From Amia ocellicauda (lineage: Eukaryota; Chordata; Actinopteri; Amiiformes; Amiidae), in contig NW_027102661.1 in the NCBI RefSeq assembly GCF_036373705.1, positions 434,001 through 498,000 on the forward strand: a stretch of 64,000 nucleotides of DNA, read 5' to 3'. The notes under the pieces are model-generated. The model was not told the origin of the DNA. It made no database searches and saw only the letters and a list, made by a program, of their open reading frames with translations. How positions within the stretch are numbered: position 1 is the stretch's first letter; every line of letters begins with the position of its first letter. Shown here in pieces: positions 43,276-55,256 of the stretch. The position numbers and the translations under genes are program-made.

Positions 43276-44328
43276 ATGACTCGGCAAGCTCCCCAAATGC
43301 AGGAACTATACTACAACCCAGCCAAGATTGGGGGTTTGGCGGGTAAGAAGGGTTTTCAAAGAGGACTCGCTGAGGCCGGAGTGAAGGTTAATGATGTGGT
43401 TGTTTCAGAATGGTTACGGGAACAAGACGCCTATACCTTACATAAACCTCTCAGGATTAACTTTAAAAGAAACCGCGTATATGCAACTGACATAGACTCA
43501 CAATGGCAAATGGATCTAGTCGATATGTCAAATTTATCAAAACATAACAATGGTCACAAATTTATGTTGATGTGTATCGATGTGTTATCAAAATATGCCT
43601 GGGCTCGCATTCTACATAATAAAACAGGTCGGGCGGTGACAAGGGCCTTTGAGGATATATTGTCCCAGGGTCGATGTCCTAAAAAACTGCAGACTGATAA
43701 AGGAAAAGAGTTTCTCAACAGAGAATTTCAGAATCTACTGAAGAGACACAAAATACATCATTTCACCACCGGTAATGAGCTTAAGGCATCGGTAGTGGAG
43801 AGGTTTAACCGCACCATAAAGACCAAAATGTGGAGATATTTTACAGCGGTCAACACGTTCAAGTATTTTGATAAAGTTCAGGATTTTATCGATACTTGCA
43901 ACCAAGGGTATCACACCAGTATTAAAATGAAGCCTATAGATGTGGATCAAAGTAATTCTTTTAAGGTCTATAAAAAATTATACGGACCATTTATTAAGAA
44001 GGGAAAAACTACTTATAAGTTCAACATCTGTGATGTGGTTCGCGTTTCAAAGCTAAGGAGTACTTTTACAGTTACCAAACAGTTGGCTAGAGACCCCCCC
44101 GTGTACCGGTTAAAAGACTATGACGGGGAGAATATAGAAGGAACGTTTTACGAAGCCGAGTTACAAAAAATTATTGTGGGTAAAGACAGTGTATACAGAG
44201 TTGAAAAGATATTAGCTGAAAAAACCCAGAACCGGAAAAAATATGTGTTGATGAAATGGCTTGGATGGCCTGAAAAGTTCAATAGTTGGGTCCCGGAACA
44301 ACAGGTTTGCGATATTCAATCCTTATAA
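43276..44328 (+). CDS. int: Retrovirus-type integrase with chromodomain (E3)
   Basis: 350-aa open integrase, the only uninterrupted one here; it would insert element DNA into the host genome. Acidic triad: Asp80 (WQMDLVDM), Asp141 (QTDKGKEF), Glu175 (VVERFNRT). The C-terminal chromodomain (VYRVEKIL, YVLMKWLGWP, SWVPE) could read histone marks. ATG 43276 is the first start aligned with sister copies. A 39-bp in-frame deletion near 44068 relative to E1 and E2 removes 13 residues between core and chromodomain. Several residues near 43890 and 44030 (Cys for Tyr or Gly) look like recent mutations, so activity is doubtful. Confidence 0.93.
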   Translation: MTRQAPQMQELYYNPAKIGGLAGKKGFQRGLAEAGVKVNDVVVSEWLREQDAYTLHKPLRINFKRNRVYATDIDSQWQMDLVDMSNLSKHNNGHKFMLMCIDVLSKYAWARILHNKTGRAVTRAFEDILSQGRCPKKLQTDKGKEFLNREFQNLLKRHKIHHFTTGNELKASVVERFNRTIKTKMWRYFTAVNTFKYFDKVQDFIDTCNQGYHTSIKMKPIDVDQSNSFKVYKKLYGPFIKKGKTTYKFNICDVVRVSKLRSTFTVTKQLARDPPVYRLKDYDGENIEGTFYEAELQKIIVGKDSVYRVEKILAEKTQNRKKYVLMKWLGWPEKFNSWVPEQQVCDIQSL

Positions 44329-44332
44329 CAAC

Positions 44333-45095
44333 ATGCCCGGGGTGTGTTGGGGGCATTACTTTCGATACTCAAGATCGAATCAGGAGGCTTCTACGTGACT
44401 CTACCCAGTAACGCCTCTCTCGATATATACCCTAAAAATGAAATATTTGGAATTTGGAAAATCTATAGATCTAAGGGGGTCGTGGGAAGTGGGGTTGGCG
44501 GAAATACAGTATCCTTACACTTGGGCTGTTTTACAAGATAAGGATGCCACTTTCGCCATTTTTGATGATGTTAAAAAGAGTCAATGGACATTCACGATAC
44601 AAGGAGGTAATTATGACAATGTGGATAAAATATTAGATGAGATGCATAAACAGTTCTCAGAAGGCACCCCCAACATCAAGCTATATTACAACCCTATTAA
44701 AAACAGAGTGTACAAGGTGTCAAAACCAGGTATTAGCATTCAAACCAGCGGCCAACTGGGGCGTATATTAGGGTTCTATTCTGACACAGAGAGCAAGTTC
44801 TCAGAAGTGGTGGGGCTGCTTTTACACTCTTTATGTGTATACGGATATCATAACCCACCAGAGGGTCTGGGATAGTTATGTCCCCCTTTTGAGAAATGTA
44901 CTTATTAAAGGTAAAAGCAATGACATGGTCACAATTACTTATGACAAACCACACTACGTACCAGTCTCAATGACCCACTTTGACAACATCACGATCGAAG
45001 TAAAATCGGATCAGAATATCAACGTACCCTTCCGCTTCGGTAAAGTTAATGTCAAACTACATTTTCGACCCCTGAAACAGTGTGTACATTATTAA
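44333..45095 (+). pseudogene. Minor capsid protein, heavily damaged (E3)
   Basis: The ATG at 44333 is out of frame after a one-base loss. A deletion near 44447 removes the SSYTVQ region, and the shared frameshift lies near 44806-44818. The C-terminal VKLHFRPL is intact. Confidence 0.75.
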
Positions 45096-45096
45096 A

Positions 45097-45584
45097 ATGG
45101 CTACCTCGAGGGGTTATGTAGATCCTAGCGCCTATGTGGATTATTACAAGATGCAAGATGGAACGGCTTGCCCGGTTTTGTAGGAGCCCCCACAATGTAT
45201 GGCGCCGGTCTAGGAGGACTCTTTCGTGGTCTCTTTAGAATGGCCGTACCCCTGCTTAAGAGAGGCTTTGCTATAGCCAGACCCCACTTGAAATCAGCGG
45301 CTAAAAATATTGTTAGTGACGTGTTCACCAATGTTATGAACCGGGCAGCTAGCCATGAGCATCAGGAGGGTTCGGGTCTCATGGTAATGGCGAGGAGGGG
45401 GGGTAAAAGAAGAAACAGCATGTGTCCACCAGGGCGACGAAGATCCGTGGCTAACAAAAAACGAAGAATCTCTCATTCTCCAACATATCGTGGAAACACT
45501 CGGAGAAGGAAGCAGCACAAGAAAAAACCTGCAAAAAGAAAGTCTCAAAGAAAGAAAAATAGAGCCTCAGGATACATCTTTTAA
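45097..45584 (+). pseudogene. Basic pX-like protein, frameshifted (E3)
   Basis: Only the common frame change near 45165. The long basic frame, 45168-45584, is open and looks identical to that of E1. Confidence 0.6.
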
Positions 45585-45586
45585 AC

Positions 45587-46894
45587 ATGTCTTTTTTCCA
45601 CAGTCTATCGGAAGTATGCGTCAAATCAGAACTGGATCTGTTTACAGTTCCATACACTCAAACGAGTATAGATAAGATCATATATGTAGAGATTCCCCCT
45701 CTATCTGCAATTTCAAACACGGCCCCTCTGGAGTTTTTTATAGCTGGCAATGGCGAGGATTATATTGATTTGAATAACACATTTATTTTAATGAACTGTA
45801 AAGTGACTGATTAGGATGGCGATGCAATCGAGAAGACGGCCATCGCTGGGGTCATCAATTACCCGGTGGCCACCATGTTTTCACAGGTGGATGTGACCCT
45901 AAGAGATCGGCTCATTAGTCAAAGCAGCAATACTTACCCCTATAGAGCCATGATGGAGTGTAAACTTAATTATAGTGAGGAGACCCTAAGCAAACAGTTC
46001 AGCCCCGGCCTTTTCTTCAAAGACATCTCGGAAGCTATGGACGACAAGGATCCAGAGGGACTCAATAAGGGTTTGCAAAAAAGAACGGCCTCTTCAACAG
46101 AAGGGAGGACCTTTGAGCTAATGGGGCATATCCATGCAGACATATTTTTCCAAGAAAAACTCATGCTCAACGGGGTAGACATAAAAATTAAAATGATCCG
46201 TAGTAAAAGTGCTTTTTGTCTGATGACCCCTGATACGGAAAAATATAAACTGACCATATTATCGGCCTCGCTGTTTGTGAAAAAAGTGTCCGTCTCCCCG
46301 GCGGTTAAACTAGGACACGCGCAGGCGTTAATGACGGCAAACGCCGAGTACCCGATCGAAAGAGTCTATATGAAAGTCCACAGTATCCCCGCAGGGACAC
46401 GGGTGATGAACCAGGAAAATCTGTTTCTAGGACAGCTCCCAAAACAGGTTATTATAGGTCTTGTGGATAATGATGCATTTACCGGGGTTTACAACAAGAA
46501 CCCCTTTAACTTTAAACATTATAACGTGGAATTTATAGTATTGTACGTCGATGGTGTGCAGGTTCCATCCAGACCTTTTCAACCTGACTTTGAAAACGGC
46601 AATGCGGTTCGTGAATATTACAGTCTAGTACTGGCTAAGGGTCGCCATCTCAAGGATCAAACTCTGCTGATCGATCGCCGGGAATACTGCAGCGGTTACA
46701 CCCTGTACGGTTTCAACCTGGCCCCTGACGAAGAGTGTGGACAACATTTATCACTGATGAAGACGGGCAATATGCGTTTGGAGATGCGTTTCAAGCAGCC
46801 TCTACCACGCACTGTAAATATGGTCGTGTATGCTGTGTTTGACAACATTATTGAGGTGCATCAGAGGAGAAACGTTCTGTATGATTATTATTAA
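45587..46894 (+). pseudogene. mcp: Major capsid protein with stop (E3)
   Basis: TAG at 45812-45814 (codon 76) is the only interruption in about 435 codons. Without it the gene would be the most complete capsid copy in the window. Confidence 0.88.
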
Positions 46895-46895
46895 A

Positions 46896-47453
46896 ATGAA
46901 CACCAGAGAGCTCAACCACATCATGAATGCCCTGGCCGGCTCACGGAAACTGTTTCAAGGAGTCTACGCCTGCGATCAGCTGCCTAAATTTAAGATCAAG
47001 AATTTACCTGCAATGTACATAATCAACACACACCCTAAAAATATGCCCGGAGAACATTGGCTGGTTATTTATCTAAGGGAGGACCAACGTGGTGAATTTT
47101 TTGATTCCTATGGAAACCCCCCAGATTTCAGACCTTTCCCTCGGAAGATCAATAACTTTCTGCTCAACAACTGTCAAGAAACCATTTACAGCTGTCGTCA
47201 AGTACAAAGTCTTCAGACCTTCACTTGTGGTCAACACTGTGTGTTTTTCTTATATAATAGATCTAAAGGAAGGTCATACCCCGATATTATGGCCGTGTAC
47301 AGTGAGGATTTAGGCCAAAATGATAAAAAAGTGGCAGAGTTTGTCAGGACACTGTGGACCCCCCCTTATAACACAATGACTTACGACCCTAGCCAGACAT
47401 GTATACAGATGGGGTGTTCTTGTGAGGATTTTAATAGATGTCATGCGTGTTAA
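46896..47453 (+). CDS. pro: Adenain-like cysteine protease (E3)
   Basis: Open, with His54, Asp70, Gln104 and Cys111 all present. Minor substitutions (Val for Ala after HWL, Cys for Gly near residue 100). Confidence 0.9.
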   Translation: MNTRELNHIMNALAGSRKLFQGVYACDQLPKFKIKNLPAMYIINTHPKNMPGEHWLVIYLREDQRGEFFDSYGNPPDFRPFPRKINNFLLNNCQETIYSCRQVQSLQTFTCGQHCVFFLYNRSKGRSYPDIMAVYSEDLGQNDKKVAEFVRTLWTPPYNTMTYDPSQTCIQMGCSCEDFNRCHAC

Positions 47454-47632
47454 GGTGAAAAAATAATGAAAACAGCCTTTTAATCATTAGTTTTGTTTTT
47501 ATTCAACACAATTCTTATACAAAGCAGGGGTTATGTTATAAATAAATGTACAACATTTGAAAATAAAAAAAATAAAATAAAAAATTGTTTGTCGGGTCAT
47601 TATTTACAGGGGAGACAAATAAAAACATGAGA
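47454..47632. terminator. Convergent polyadenylation region (E3)
   Basis: Same arrangement as 14063-14241, with AATAAA signals on both strands. Confidence 0.6.
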
Positions 47633-48376
47633 TTAATAAGCTTCCCAACGATGGATAGATCCTGAGGATGGTCGCTCAGCACGGTCAGAGTAATGAGATA
47701 TCGGAGTCAGATCAGGCTCCACCTCTTTACACAGACGGATTTTTTGTCGCGTTTCCTGGTTAGGAACTGTGGATTGGGGCATGTTCAGACAGGCCATCGC
47801 CTGTAGGAAAGCATTCCAGCCTACAGGTCGGCGACTATCGGGTACCTTATTAGTGCTAGTGACACTCTTCAACAAATCAAACATGTGTGAACCTTTGATC
47901 AGTTGTCCTTTAAAAACAAATTCACCCTGTTCATTCCAAGCCGTTACCCGCGGTTTCTGAACCATTTTGTGCAGGATATATTCTGCATGTCTTTTGCTTC
48001 TGGCCGGCATGTTTCTCAAAACATCCGTTACAACATCTCCCTCTGAACTCTCAACAGGTTCGGTCACCGCAACATCTTTATCAACCGTACCCCCCGCATC
48101 AGCCCCAGAACCATTTTCTTGAGAGGCCATGGTTAAAGTTAAAATGTTTTGATCTTTTTCACCCTGTCTAACCAGACGGAGGTAGCGCTGTAACGTGTTG
48201 GTATACAACTGGGCTTTGGAATACTGATTTAAATCGGCCCTGGCCTGTATAGCTTTCATTTCAGAGTCCAGGTTGTTTTCGGCCGTTTGTCTAATGGGCT
48301 CTGGCCCGACAACATTTTTTCTCAGTTTCTCAAGCTGCTCCTGAGGGATCAAAAAAATTTTCTGAGCATATTCCAT
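47633..48376 (-). CDS. 247-aa conserved Polinton protein, intact (E3)
   Basis: Only complete copy. Residues 1-80 are helical and Gln/Arg-rich. A Ser/Gly/Asp-rich linker follows. The C-terminal part starts around WNEQGEFVFKGQLIKGSH and continues to a SIHRWEAY end. The segment is recurrent in vertebrate Polintons, role unassigned. First in position after the central polyadenylation region and last in the minus-strand unit, two bases from the 111-aa gene. Confidence 0.78.
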   Translation of the reverse strand: MEYAQKIFLIPQEQLEKLRKNVVGPEPIRQTAENNLDSEMKAIQARADLNQYSKAQLYTNTLQRYLRLVRQGEKDQNILTLTMASQENGSGADAGGTVDKDVAVTEPVESSEGDVVTDVLRNMPARSKRHAEYILHKMVQKPRVTAWNEQGEFVFKGQLIKGSHMFDLLKSVTSTNKVPDSRRPVGWNAFLQAMACLNMPQSTVPNQETRQKIRLCKEVEPDLTPISHYSDRAERPSSGSIHRWEAY

Positions 48377-48378
48377 TA

Positions 48379-48714
48379 TTAACCCACTCTGGAAGCTAGA
48401 AGACTGGTTAGGAAAGGCACGGCTATGCTCAACAGCGGTCCTATAAAACCCCCGGTTTGATTAATCTTCTTTCTTTTTCTTTTAATAGAATACTTCTTAT
48501 TAGCGATGATCTTGATAACCGCTTTTTGTTTTTTGAGTTTAGAATGTTGAGAAGGGGTTAGGGGTATATTACCGCGTAAGATGTTAAAAGCTATTTCACA
48601 CAGGGTCTCGATCAAATCCGAGGGGGCCCCTGCCAGCACAGCTTTCCTATGGCGCGGGCTCCCCTCAAATAACATTTGCAAAAGCGGCAGATTTCTTTTA
48701 ATCCGAACAGACAT
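48379..48714 (-). CDS. 111-aa basic/hydrophobic protein (E3)
   Basis: Intact; encodes the same protein as the E2 copy. Confidence 0.75.
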   Translation of the reverse strand: MSVRIKRNLPLLQMLFEGSPRHRKAVLAGAPSDLIETLCEIAFNILRGNIPLTPSQHSKLKKQKAVIKIIANKKYSIKRKRKKINQTGGFIGPLLSIAVPFLTSLLASRVG

Positions 48715-48720
48715 TCTTAT

Positions 48721-49392
48721 TTATTTCCTTTTCTTTAGCACATACACTGCCGGCCAATCGGGCGGGCACAAACCTGTTCTGAGGCGAAAGTCTTCTGGGG
48801 TTTGTGCTTTTAAGTCCGCAATCAAGTACCCGTAGGGTTTTTTGGTGGCATCCTCAAATGCCTCCAAAAAGAACTTGGTCTAGTTAGGGTACATTTGACG
48901 AGCCAAGACGGTGACCTGTAGTTTATCTCTGGGGTATTTAAAAAGAATTATATAATTGGCATTTAAATTAATAGTGCGGCTTTTTTTACCTTGAAAAAAT
49001 AGATTTTGAACTAAATAAATAATACTTAAATTCCTATGATGAGTGTACTTTGTGAAAGCTTTTTCCACTTCACTGTTGTCACCGGCCTGCTCCATCAGGT
49101 CATCAAGGATCACTAGATTAGTTTGACCGGGCGGGAACAAGTCATCGTCACACAACGAGGCGGGGAGACCTTGCACAAATTTCAGATTATTTTTTTTCGA
49201 AGCCAAATCATCGTAGAGAGGTTGCCAGCAAGAGTAACACCACACTATGTTGTCAAGAGCTTGGGACACGGTTGCGTCCACATCTTCTATGATGTTCTTT
49301 ATAAGATAGCTCTTCCCCGAATTGGAGGGACCGGCTATAATACAGGAGAAAGGGTGTTGAAGTCTGTTAACAAAACCACCGCTAATATCCAT
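48721..49392 (-). pseudogene. atp: Packaging ATPase with stop (E3)
   Basis: TAG at 48880-48882 truncates the last 53 residues. Walker A and B are intact upstream of it, so part of the fold might survive. Confidence 0.92.
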
Positions 49393-52300
49393 AAGGCAGA
49401 GTGGTATAATCAGTCTTCATGACTCTTTTATTGTACACCACCCTGAACCGTTTGTTTAGTGATCTATTTTCCAACGTGTACCCCTTTTTATTGCGATAGA
49501 TCTGATTTCCGGCTGTAATAATCTCACGAGGAGGCGCGTCTTTCTCGGTTACAAAACTTTCTACCAGGGTCGTCAGAGACTTGATGTTAATGAGCTTGTT
49601 GTTACAATGTTTCAGAGTGAAACCCTTAACTTTCATACAGGTCTTACCCGCAGCCGTTCTGTATGCGTAAGTCTTAGGACCCCCTGAAACAAACTCCACT
49701 ATGTGGTCCTGAGGATCTAGTTCGCTCGTTAACTCCCCAAGGTAGTCCCCGAGGGGAGGGACCCAATCCCCTGGCCTGGTGACAAAGATTACAGAGTCAG
49801 TATCATGATAGAGCGTGCGTTCCTGCAACTGATCCATTAAGTTGTACAGTTCAAGCCGGGCGTAAGCCGTGGTAAAAACCGCTATGAAAACATTAACGTT
49901 CCCCTGTTTGGTGGGGAAATCTTTAGGGGCCCTCCACTGGACCTGTGCCACGTGGTCATTTAAGAATTGAAAGTGTGATACTGCATGTTGTTTGGAAAAC
50001 ATAAATTCTATAAACTGTTCAGGGGTTTTAATCAAGGTTGTGTTTAGACGGTAATTTCTTTCCCCAAACTTACCCCACAGACTGTTTAAAATCAGTTTGG
50101 ACATTTGTCTCTTGGCGGGGTTTACAGTTATGTTCCCCGGCTCTAGACGGATCCCTTCCTTTTCAAAATATTGCTGAACGTATCGCTCTTTGGCCGCGGA
50201 GTCAACACACCATGAGGGATAGCCCGATGCCTCCTGTTTCCCTTTCAGATGGGTCATAATGTAATCAGCAAAAAGAGTATCAGGTTTTTCAGAAAAATGC
50301 CAAACCTCATACACCTTACCGACTCTGTAACCTTTCTCCACCGCCTTGTCAAGCTCAATGCTACACCAGACACCCGTCAGCGCTCTCTCTTCATCACTGT
50401 GCAGACAAGAGGTAGTTTGATTTTCAGTTTCCACACACGTTCTACACAGAGGGAACATCAATTTTCCCGAACACCTGTAAGGCAACACGGGTAAGAACAG
50501 CTCGCGAGGAGGGTACATGGTGACTTTGATCAAACCAAAGTAATGTCCGATTTCGAGAAAGTCACGATAAACAATGGTTGGACGCCCCACCGGGTACATT
50601 TTGGTCTTGTTGACATAAGGGTACAGACTGGTGAAATCATAGTAATCTACTCTCTCACCCTCCTTTACCTCATAATGTAAACAGAGGGCGTTGATACGAC
50701 CCCCAAATAACGCATCCCGGGGCTCTAGACGTTCAGGAAAGTCCAAGGTTTCCATAAACCGTTGTACCCCCGCATCCTGTTGCTTCAGGGTCGTCCACTC
50801 GTGTTCCCAAATCACCAGCACGTTCAAACCATAGGTGTTTTTTAAAGTTTCAATTCGTTCCTGGAAATCATAGTACATATCACCGCAGAGTTTTTGTGTT
50901 ACGGGGTTAAAGGTGTTTGGGTCGAAGCACTGAGGACAGCCATGGTAAATACAACCAGCAAACTCATAAGCGGTACGCCGCCCGGACACGTTGCTAAAAC
51001 CGTCTAAGTAGTAAGGCCCCATTTTGACTTCCCCTTGATTTAAAGCATGTCTGATGAAGATGTTATCCCGGGCACTCAGGTATTCCAGCCACTGTATGGA
51101 GACAGTCGAAAAGTTCTTTTGTCTTGCACGATAGTTGTCAGAAGTGGTGACCGCTATAGTGTTTTTCTGCAAGAAATTGGACCGATACATTTTCATGCAG
51201 AGAGACGCTATGGTCACACTTTGCAAAGGGTCGAGACCCGATGTGTTGATAACCTCGGCGCAGAAACGCACACAGGCTTCTTTAAGGATCACCACATCAT
51301 TTTTACAATAAGCGGCCATCTCTTCTCGGAAATCAAAAACACCTCCCTTAACCGTATTGTACCATTTAAAGAATTCGTCCCTCTCATGAGACATCATAGT
51401 ATCAACCCCATAATAAGAGGCGGGCGGGTAGGACCCTCGATAATTTTGAGTGTCCTTAGTATTAAAAAAATGGCAGAACCAACCTTTCTTCTGAGCCTCA
51501 AAACCCAGAGCCTTAGGCAAAGCGCTCAATTTCATGGGGAGGAAATTTAACGAGTCTATGTAACGTTAGTTGAAAGCTTCGTCGGTGAAACACATGATCT
51601 TGCTACCCTGAGCTATTATTTTTGGGGTCACCCCATTTTCCACCAGATACTTCATCAAAATGTAAGAATCATAACCCTTAGCATTGTGGGCAATAAATGT
51701 GTAATTGAGGTATTTTGGACCACGATACCGCGTAATGATTTCCCTGACACAACTCTCACCGCTAGCTGACCACTCACGATCCAACATGTCAATACAGTGT
51801 ATATAATTAGCAACGTGGACCCCGTTTTCTTGCCGGCATTCAAAAGCAAAAAAGACATACCGGTTGTGCGGCGGCTCCTTTTTAACCGGCTGAATAAAGC
51901 ACTGGTGTTCGGACCCCGGGGTTAAATCAGCATTACAGATCCTGCATCTCGGCTCCAGACATTTGTGTGGTTTAACCTCATGAAAACGGTACTGGAGGCA
52001 ACACTGCGGGCAATATTTAGTTTGATCACAATAACTCAGTTTTTTAACCCCCTCAGCAGCGGCCCTCTGTACCTTATGCTCGGAAAAACAGAACGCAGAG
52101 AGACAAATCCTTAAGCAATCTTTTCATCGGATGGTAGGGGCCAAACCCTTACAACATTGGGGATTGAATCAGACGTTACAGTAACCGTCACAGCGGTGCT
52201 TAAGCTTATCATTGAAGGCCTTATAACAACAATGACAAACATACGAACAACCCAAAAAAGCCGTCAAACTCTTTATTCCAAAGTAATGACTATCACTTAG

Positions 52301-53514
52301 GAAGAGAAACAGTGTCTGTGTATGGGTTTCAGGATGTGTCTGAAATTTCACAAATACTTCCTTTACCTCACAATGGTACCACACAACAATTTTTAAAGAC
52401 AACAACTCCTCAAACTTGGTGATGTCTGAAAAGGCAACCATCTGTTGAGAGTTTAAGCCGGCCCTCTGATGAAGCATTAAAGCCTCTTGCAGAGCTTGGG
52501 GTTCAGGCATGTCGGGGGTGTGTAATTTTATTAAACTGTAAGCAAAACAGAGCTTATTGTCCCCACTGGAACTCACCACTAATTGCCTGAGCTTGGTCCT
52601 AATTATGTCGTTCTTCAAGCATTTCGACAGACTTCTAAGCACCCCACCCTCAGGGTTACGAACCACATTCATTACCAGAGACAGACTTTCATCAGCTATG
52701 ATGGCTGCGTTACTTTGCAATAATGCTTCGATTTTAGCCAGACGTCTAAATTATCTCCACTCAGCATTACAGATAGGTTGCTAAACAAATCATCCCCTCT
52801 GAGTTCTAACTGTACAACATCTCGAGGTCTGACCCTTTCAGCAACCTGTTCAAGCATTTTCTGCAAGGCCTCGTATATGTTGACAAATATTTCTGCATAA
52901 TTGTCACAATTTAAAAGTTCTGCAAAATTAAAACGCTGAATCATTTCAAAATTGTTATAGGCCGGTCTATCTATAATCACGGGATCACTGGTACTCTTGG
53001 ACACATCATCATTTTGAACAAAGCCTTCACCCCCTACATTCTCACAGAGCATGTCCTCCACAGCCTTATCAGTCCCAGAACCCTCCAAATTCCGAACACC
53101 CCCACTGCTGACATCTACAAAACCCCATTTTTGAGGAGGCTCATTTAAAGCCTGTAAAAGTCCTTCAAAGATATCCAACCGGTTAATGTCAAGACCCTCC
53201 TCTATAGTGATGGCTGCTTCTGCCGCCATCCTGTGTTCTAATTGTCTCAAATCATTTATAATAGGGGCAGAATTTGGTCGGGGTAGCTCCTCCAAAGCCT
53301 CCACCATTTCAAACAAATCGGGGTGAACTAGGGGGTGAACCTCTATAAGCGCTACCGGTGGGAGGTGGTTATTTAGATCATTGACCATCTGTAACAGGTC
53401 GGGGTTCACCGGTAAGTCTGTTAATTCACATTCTATCGGTGGTAATTGGGGGTTATTTAAATCATTTATCATTTGTAATAGTTCCAGGTTCATTGGGACA
53501 TCAGAGGAGTTCAC
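49382..53514 (-). pseudogene. polB: Polymerase B, broken (E3)
   Basis: The C-terminal block, 49382-51535 (717 aa), is fully open and reaches the natural end. It contains exonuclease III, polymerase motifs A, B, C and KVKG. Shared lesions: TAA 51566-51568, Ala codon 51845-51847 in exonuclease motif I, frame change near 52735-52745. Private breaks between 51788 and 52169 destroy part of the Cys-rich region (also in E0). Confidence 0.95.
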
Positions 53515-53676
53515 AACAGGGCCGGGGATGTTCTCTCGGGAAGGTCTTTTTGGGGCCCTAGCTTGTTCATAATCCTTTAGTTTGTGAGTTCTTTTACCAA
53601 GTCAGGACATTTTTTAATTTATTTTTTATTTTTCCAACAACCCACAATAGTAAGGCGTTTTGTGTCTATTAAAACA

Positions 53677-55256
53677 TTAAATACGGTACAATTCGTTAGT
53701 AAGGGTATTAATAAGGGTGTTTTGGCTCTCTATCAGCAGGTTTTGCCCCACTAACACAAGTCTTTGATTTTGTAACAAAGTATGTAGCAACTCATACCGA
53801 CCTTCAGGAAGAAGCTCCGGGGGCTGGTGGTCTGGCTCAGCTTCAAAGGATGGTCGCTCCGGTAAATCTCGGTCGAAGGAGGCAAGGAGCGAGTGTATAC
53901 TCATGGACGGAGACCAAGAAGGCCTTTGCGGTGACACCCTGGCCAAGCGCGGGGTACTGTTCCGCGTTTCTGTAGCCAAGAAACGGGTCTGGGGGGACGA
54001 TGTTGAAACCAGGCCGTCGTTGGGTGGTGTGTCAGCCCTGACTGACGGCGACCCCTGAGGTTGTTGGATGCCTGTATTTGTTCCGCCCGACAATGCGGCG
54101 GGCTGAATCTGGGGTGTTGAATTACCCCCAGAAGGCTGTGGCCTGAGTAGATGTTGGGGGGTCTCCAAGACCACCGTGGGGGATCCTCTCGGTGATCTCA
54201 CCGGGAAAGATGTTTGATCCCACTTAGACGGGGTAATTGTCCTCAATAGCTCATCCACAGAATGACTATCCCAAGAGTCTTGGGAAGAATAAAAATATAC
54301 ATTACATTTACATCTTTAAACGGCGACAGAAATCAAACTTAAAACAACATGTCCAGGACATTCAAAACCTTTAGCTTTTTTAGACCTTTGAAAATAGCCT
54401 TAGACATTCACTACAACGCCTTATTATTTACAGACAATATATTTATTAGGACTTGATAATAAATGTAAAACAGAGAAGCCGCTGTAAATAAACTGTTTCT
54501 TAAATGTTTCTTTAAAAACTGTAATATTGTTAATAAAACACACACACACACAACAACATTTCATTTTTAAACGAACCTTCCAAGTGTAAACGCTTCCTGA
54601 TCCCGGGACTTCCTGTTTCACAAACGTTTTCACGATCTGTTTAAATATTAAATACAATGAACACCTTCAAGCCTTTTCCTACAACCACTTTAAAACAGAA
54701 GTATAATAGCGGGAGATAAGGAAGGCCTTTCGTTGTCTCGAACCACGTTTCTTAATACTGTTAGACAGGATAATTTTTTAAAATTAACAAAACTGGACTC
54801 AAACATCTTACAGAAACGTTATACAAACAAACAGGGGTTTAGTTCTTACCCGGTCGGCAGACAGCCTGTCTAGGGACAACCACTTCTCTTGGTCGATCCT
54901 CGGAGACATTAATCACAGGCCTTTCGATAGTTTCTGTGTAATTAAAGAGACCGGCATTAATATATATTAAAACGTTTTCATAACTCTAATGAGCCGCTTC
55001 AAAACCACACACACCCATGCATAAGAACCCATGAGCGCAAACACAAAAATCTTACCGTCGTTGTTCCAGATGATCTCCTCAGCGTTGGGAATGAACTCCT
55101 GTTGACTGGCTGAAAAATAATTTTACAGAACTTAAAACAGATGTTATAGCCTTATTTACAATACATGCACACAACACGCTCTGAGTCAATGAAAATAATC
55201 TGAAGACTTGCCTAAAAACTCGTTTAAATCGAATCGCTGATGTTGTTTCCAGACAT
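53677..55256 (-). pseudogene. Spliced right-arm gene of E3, internally deleted
   Basis: Same structure and lesions as 4056-5635: one base missing in exon 1, exons 5 and 6 deleted at about 54720, terminal exon complete (53677 to about 54278). Confidence 0.6.
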
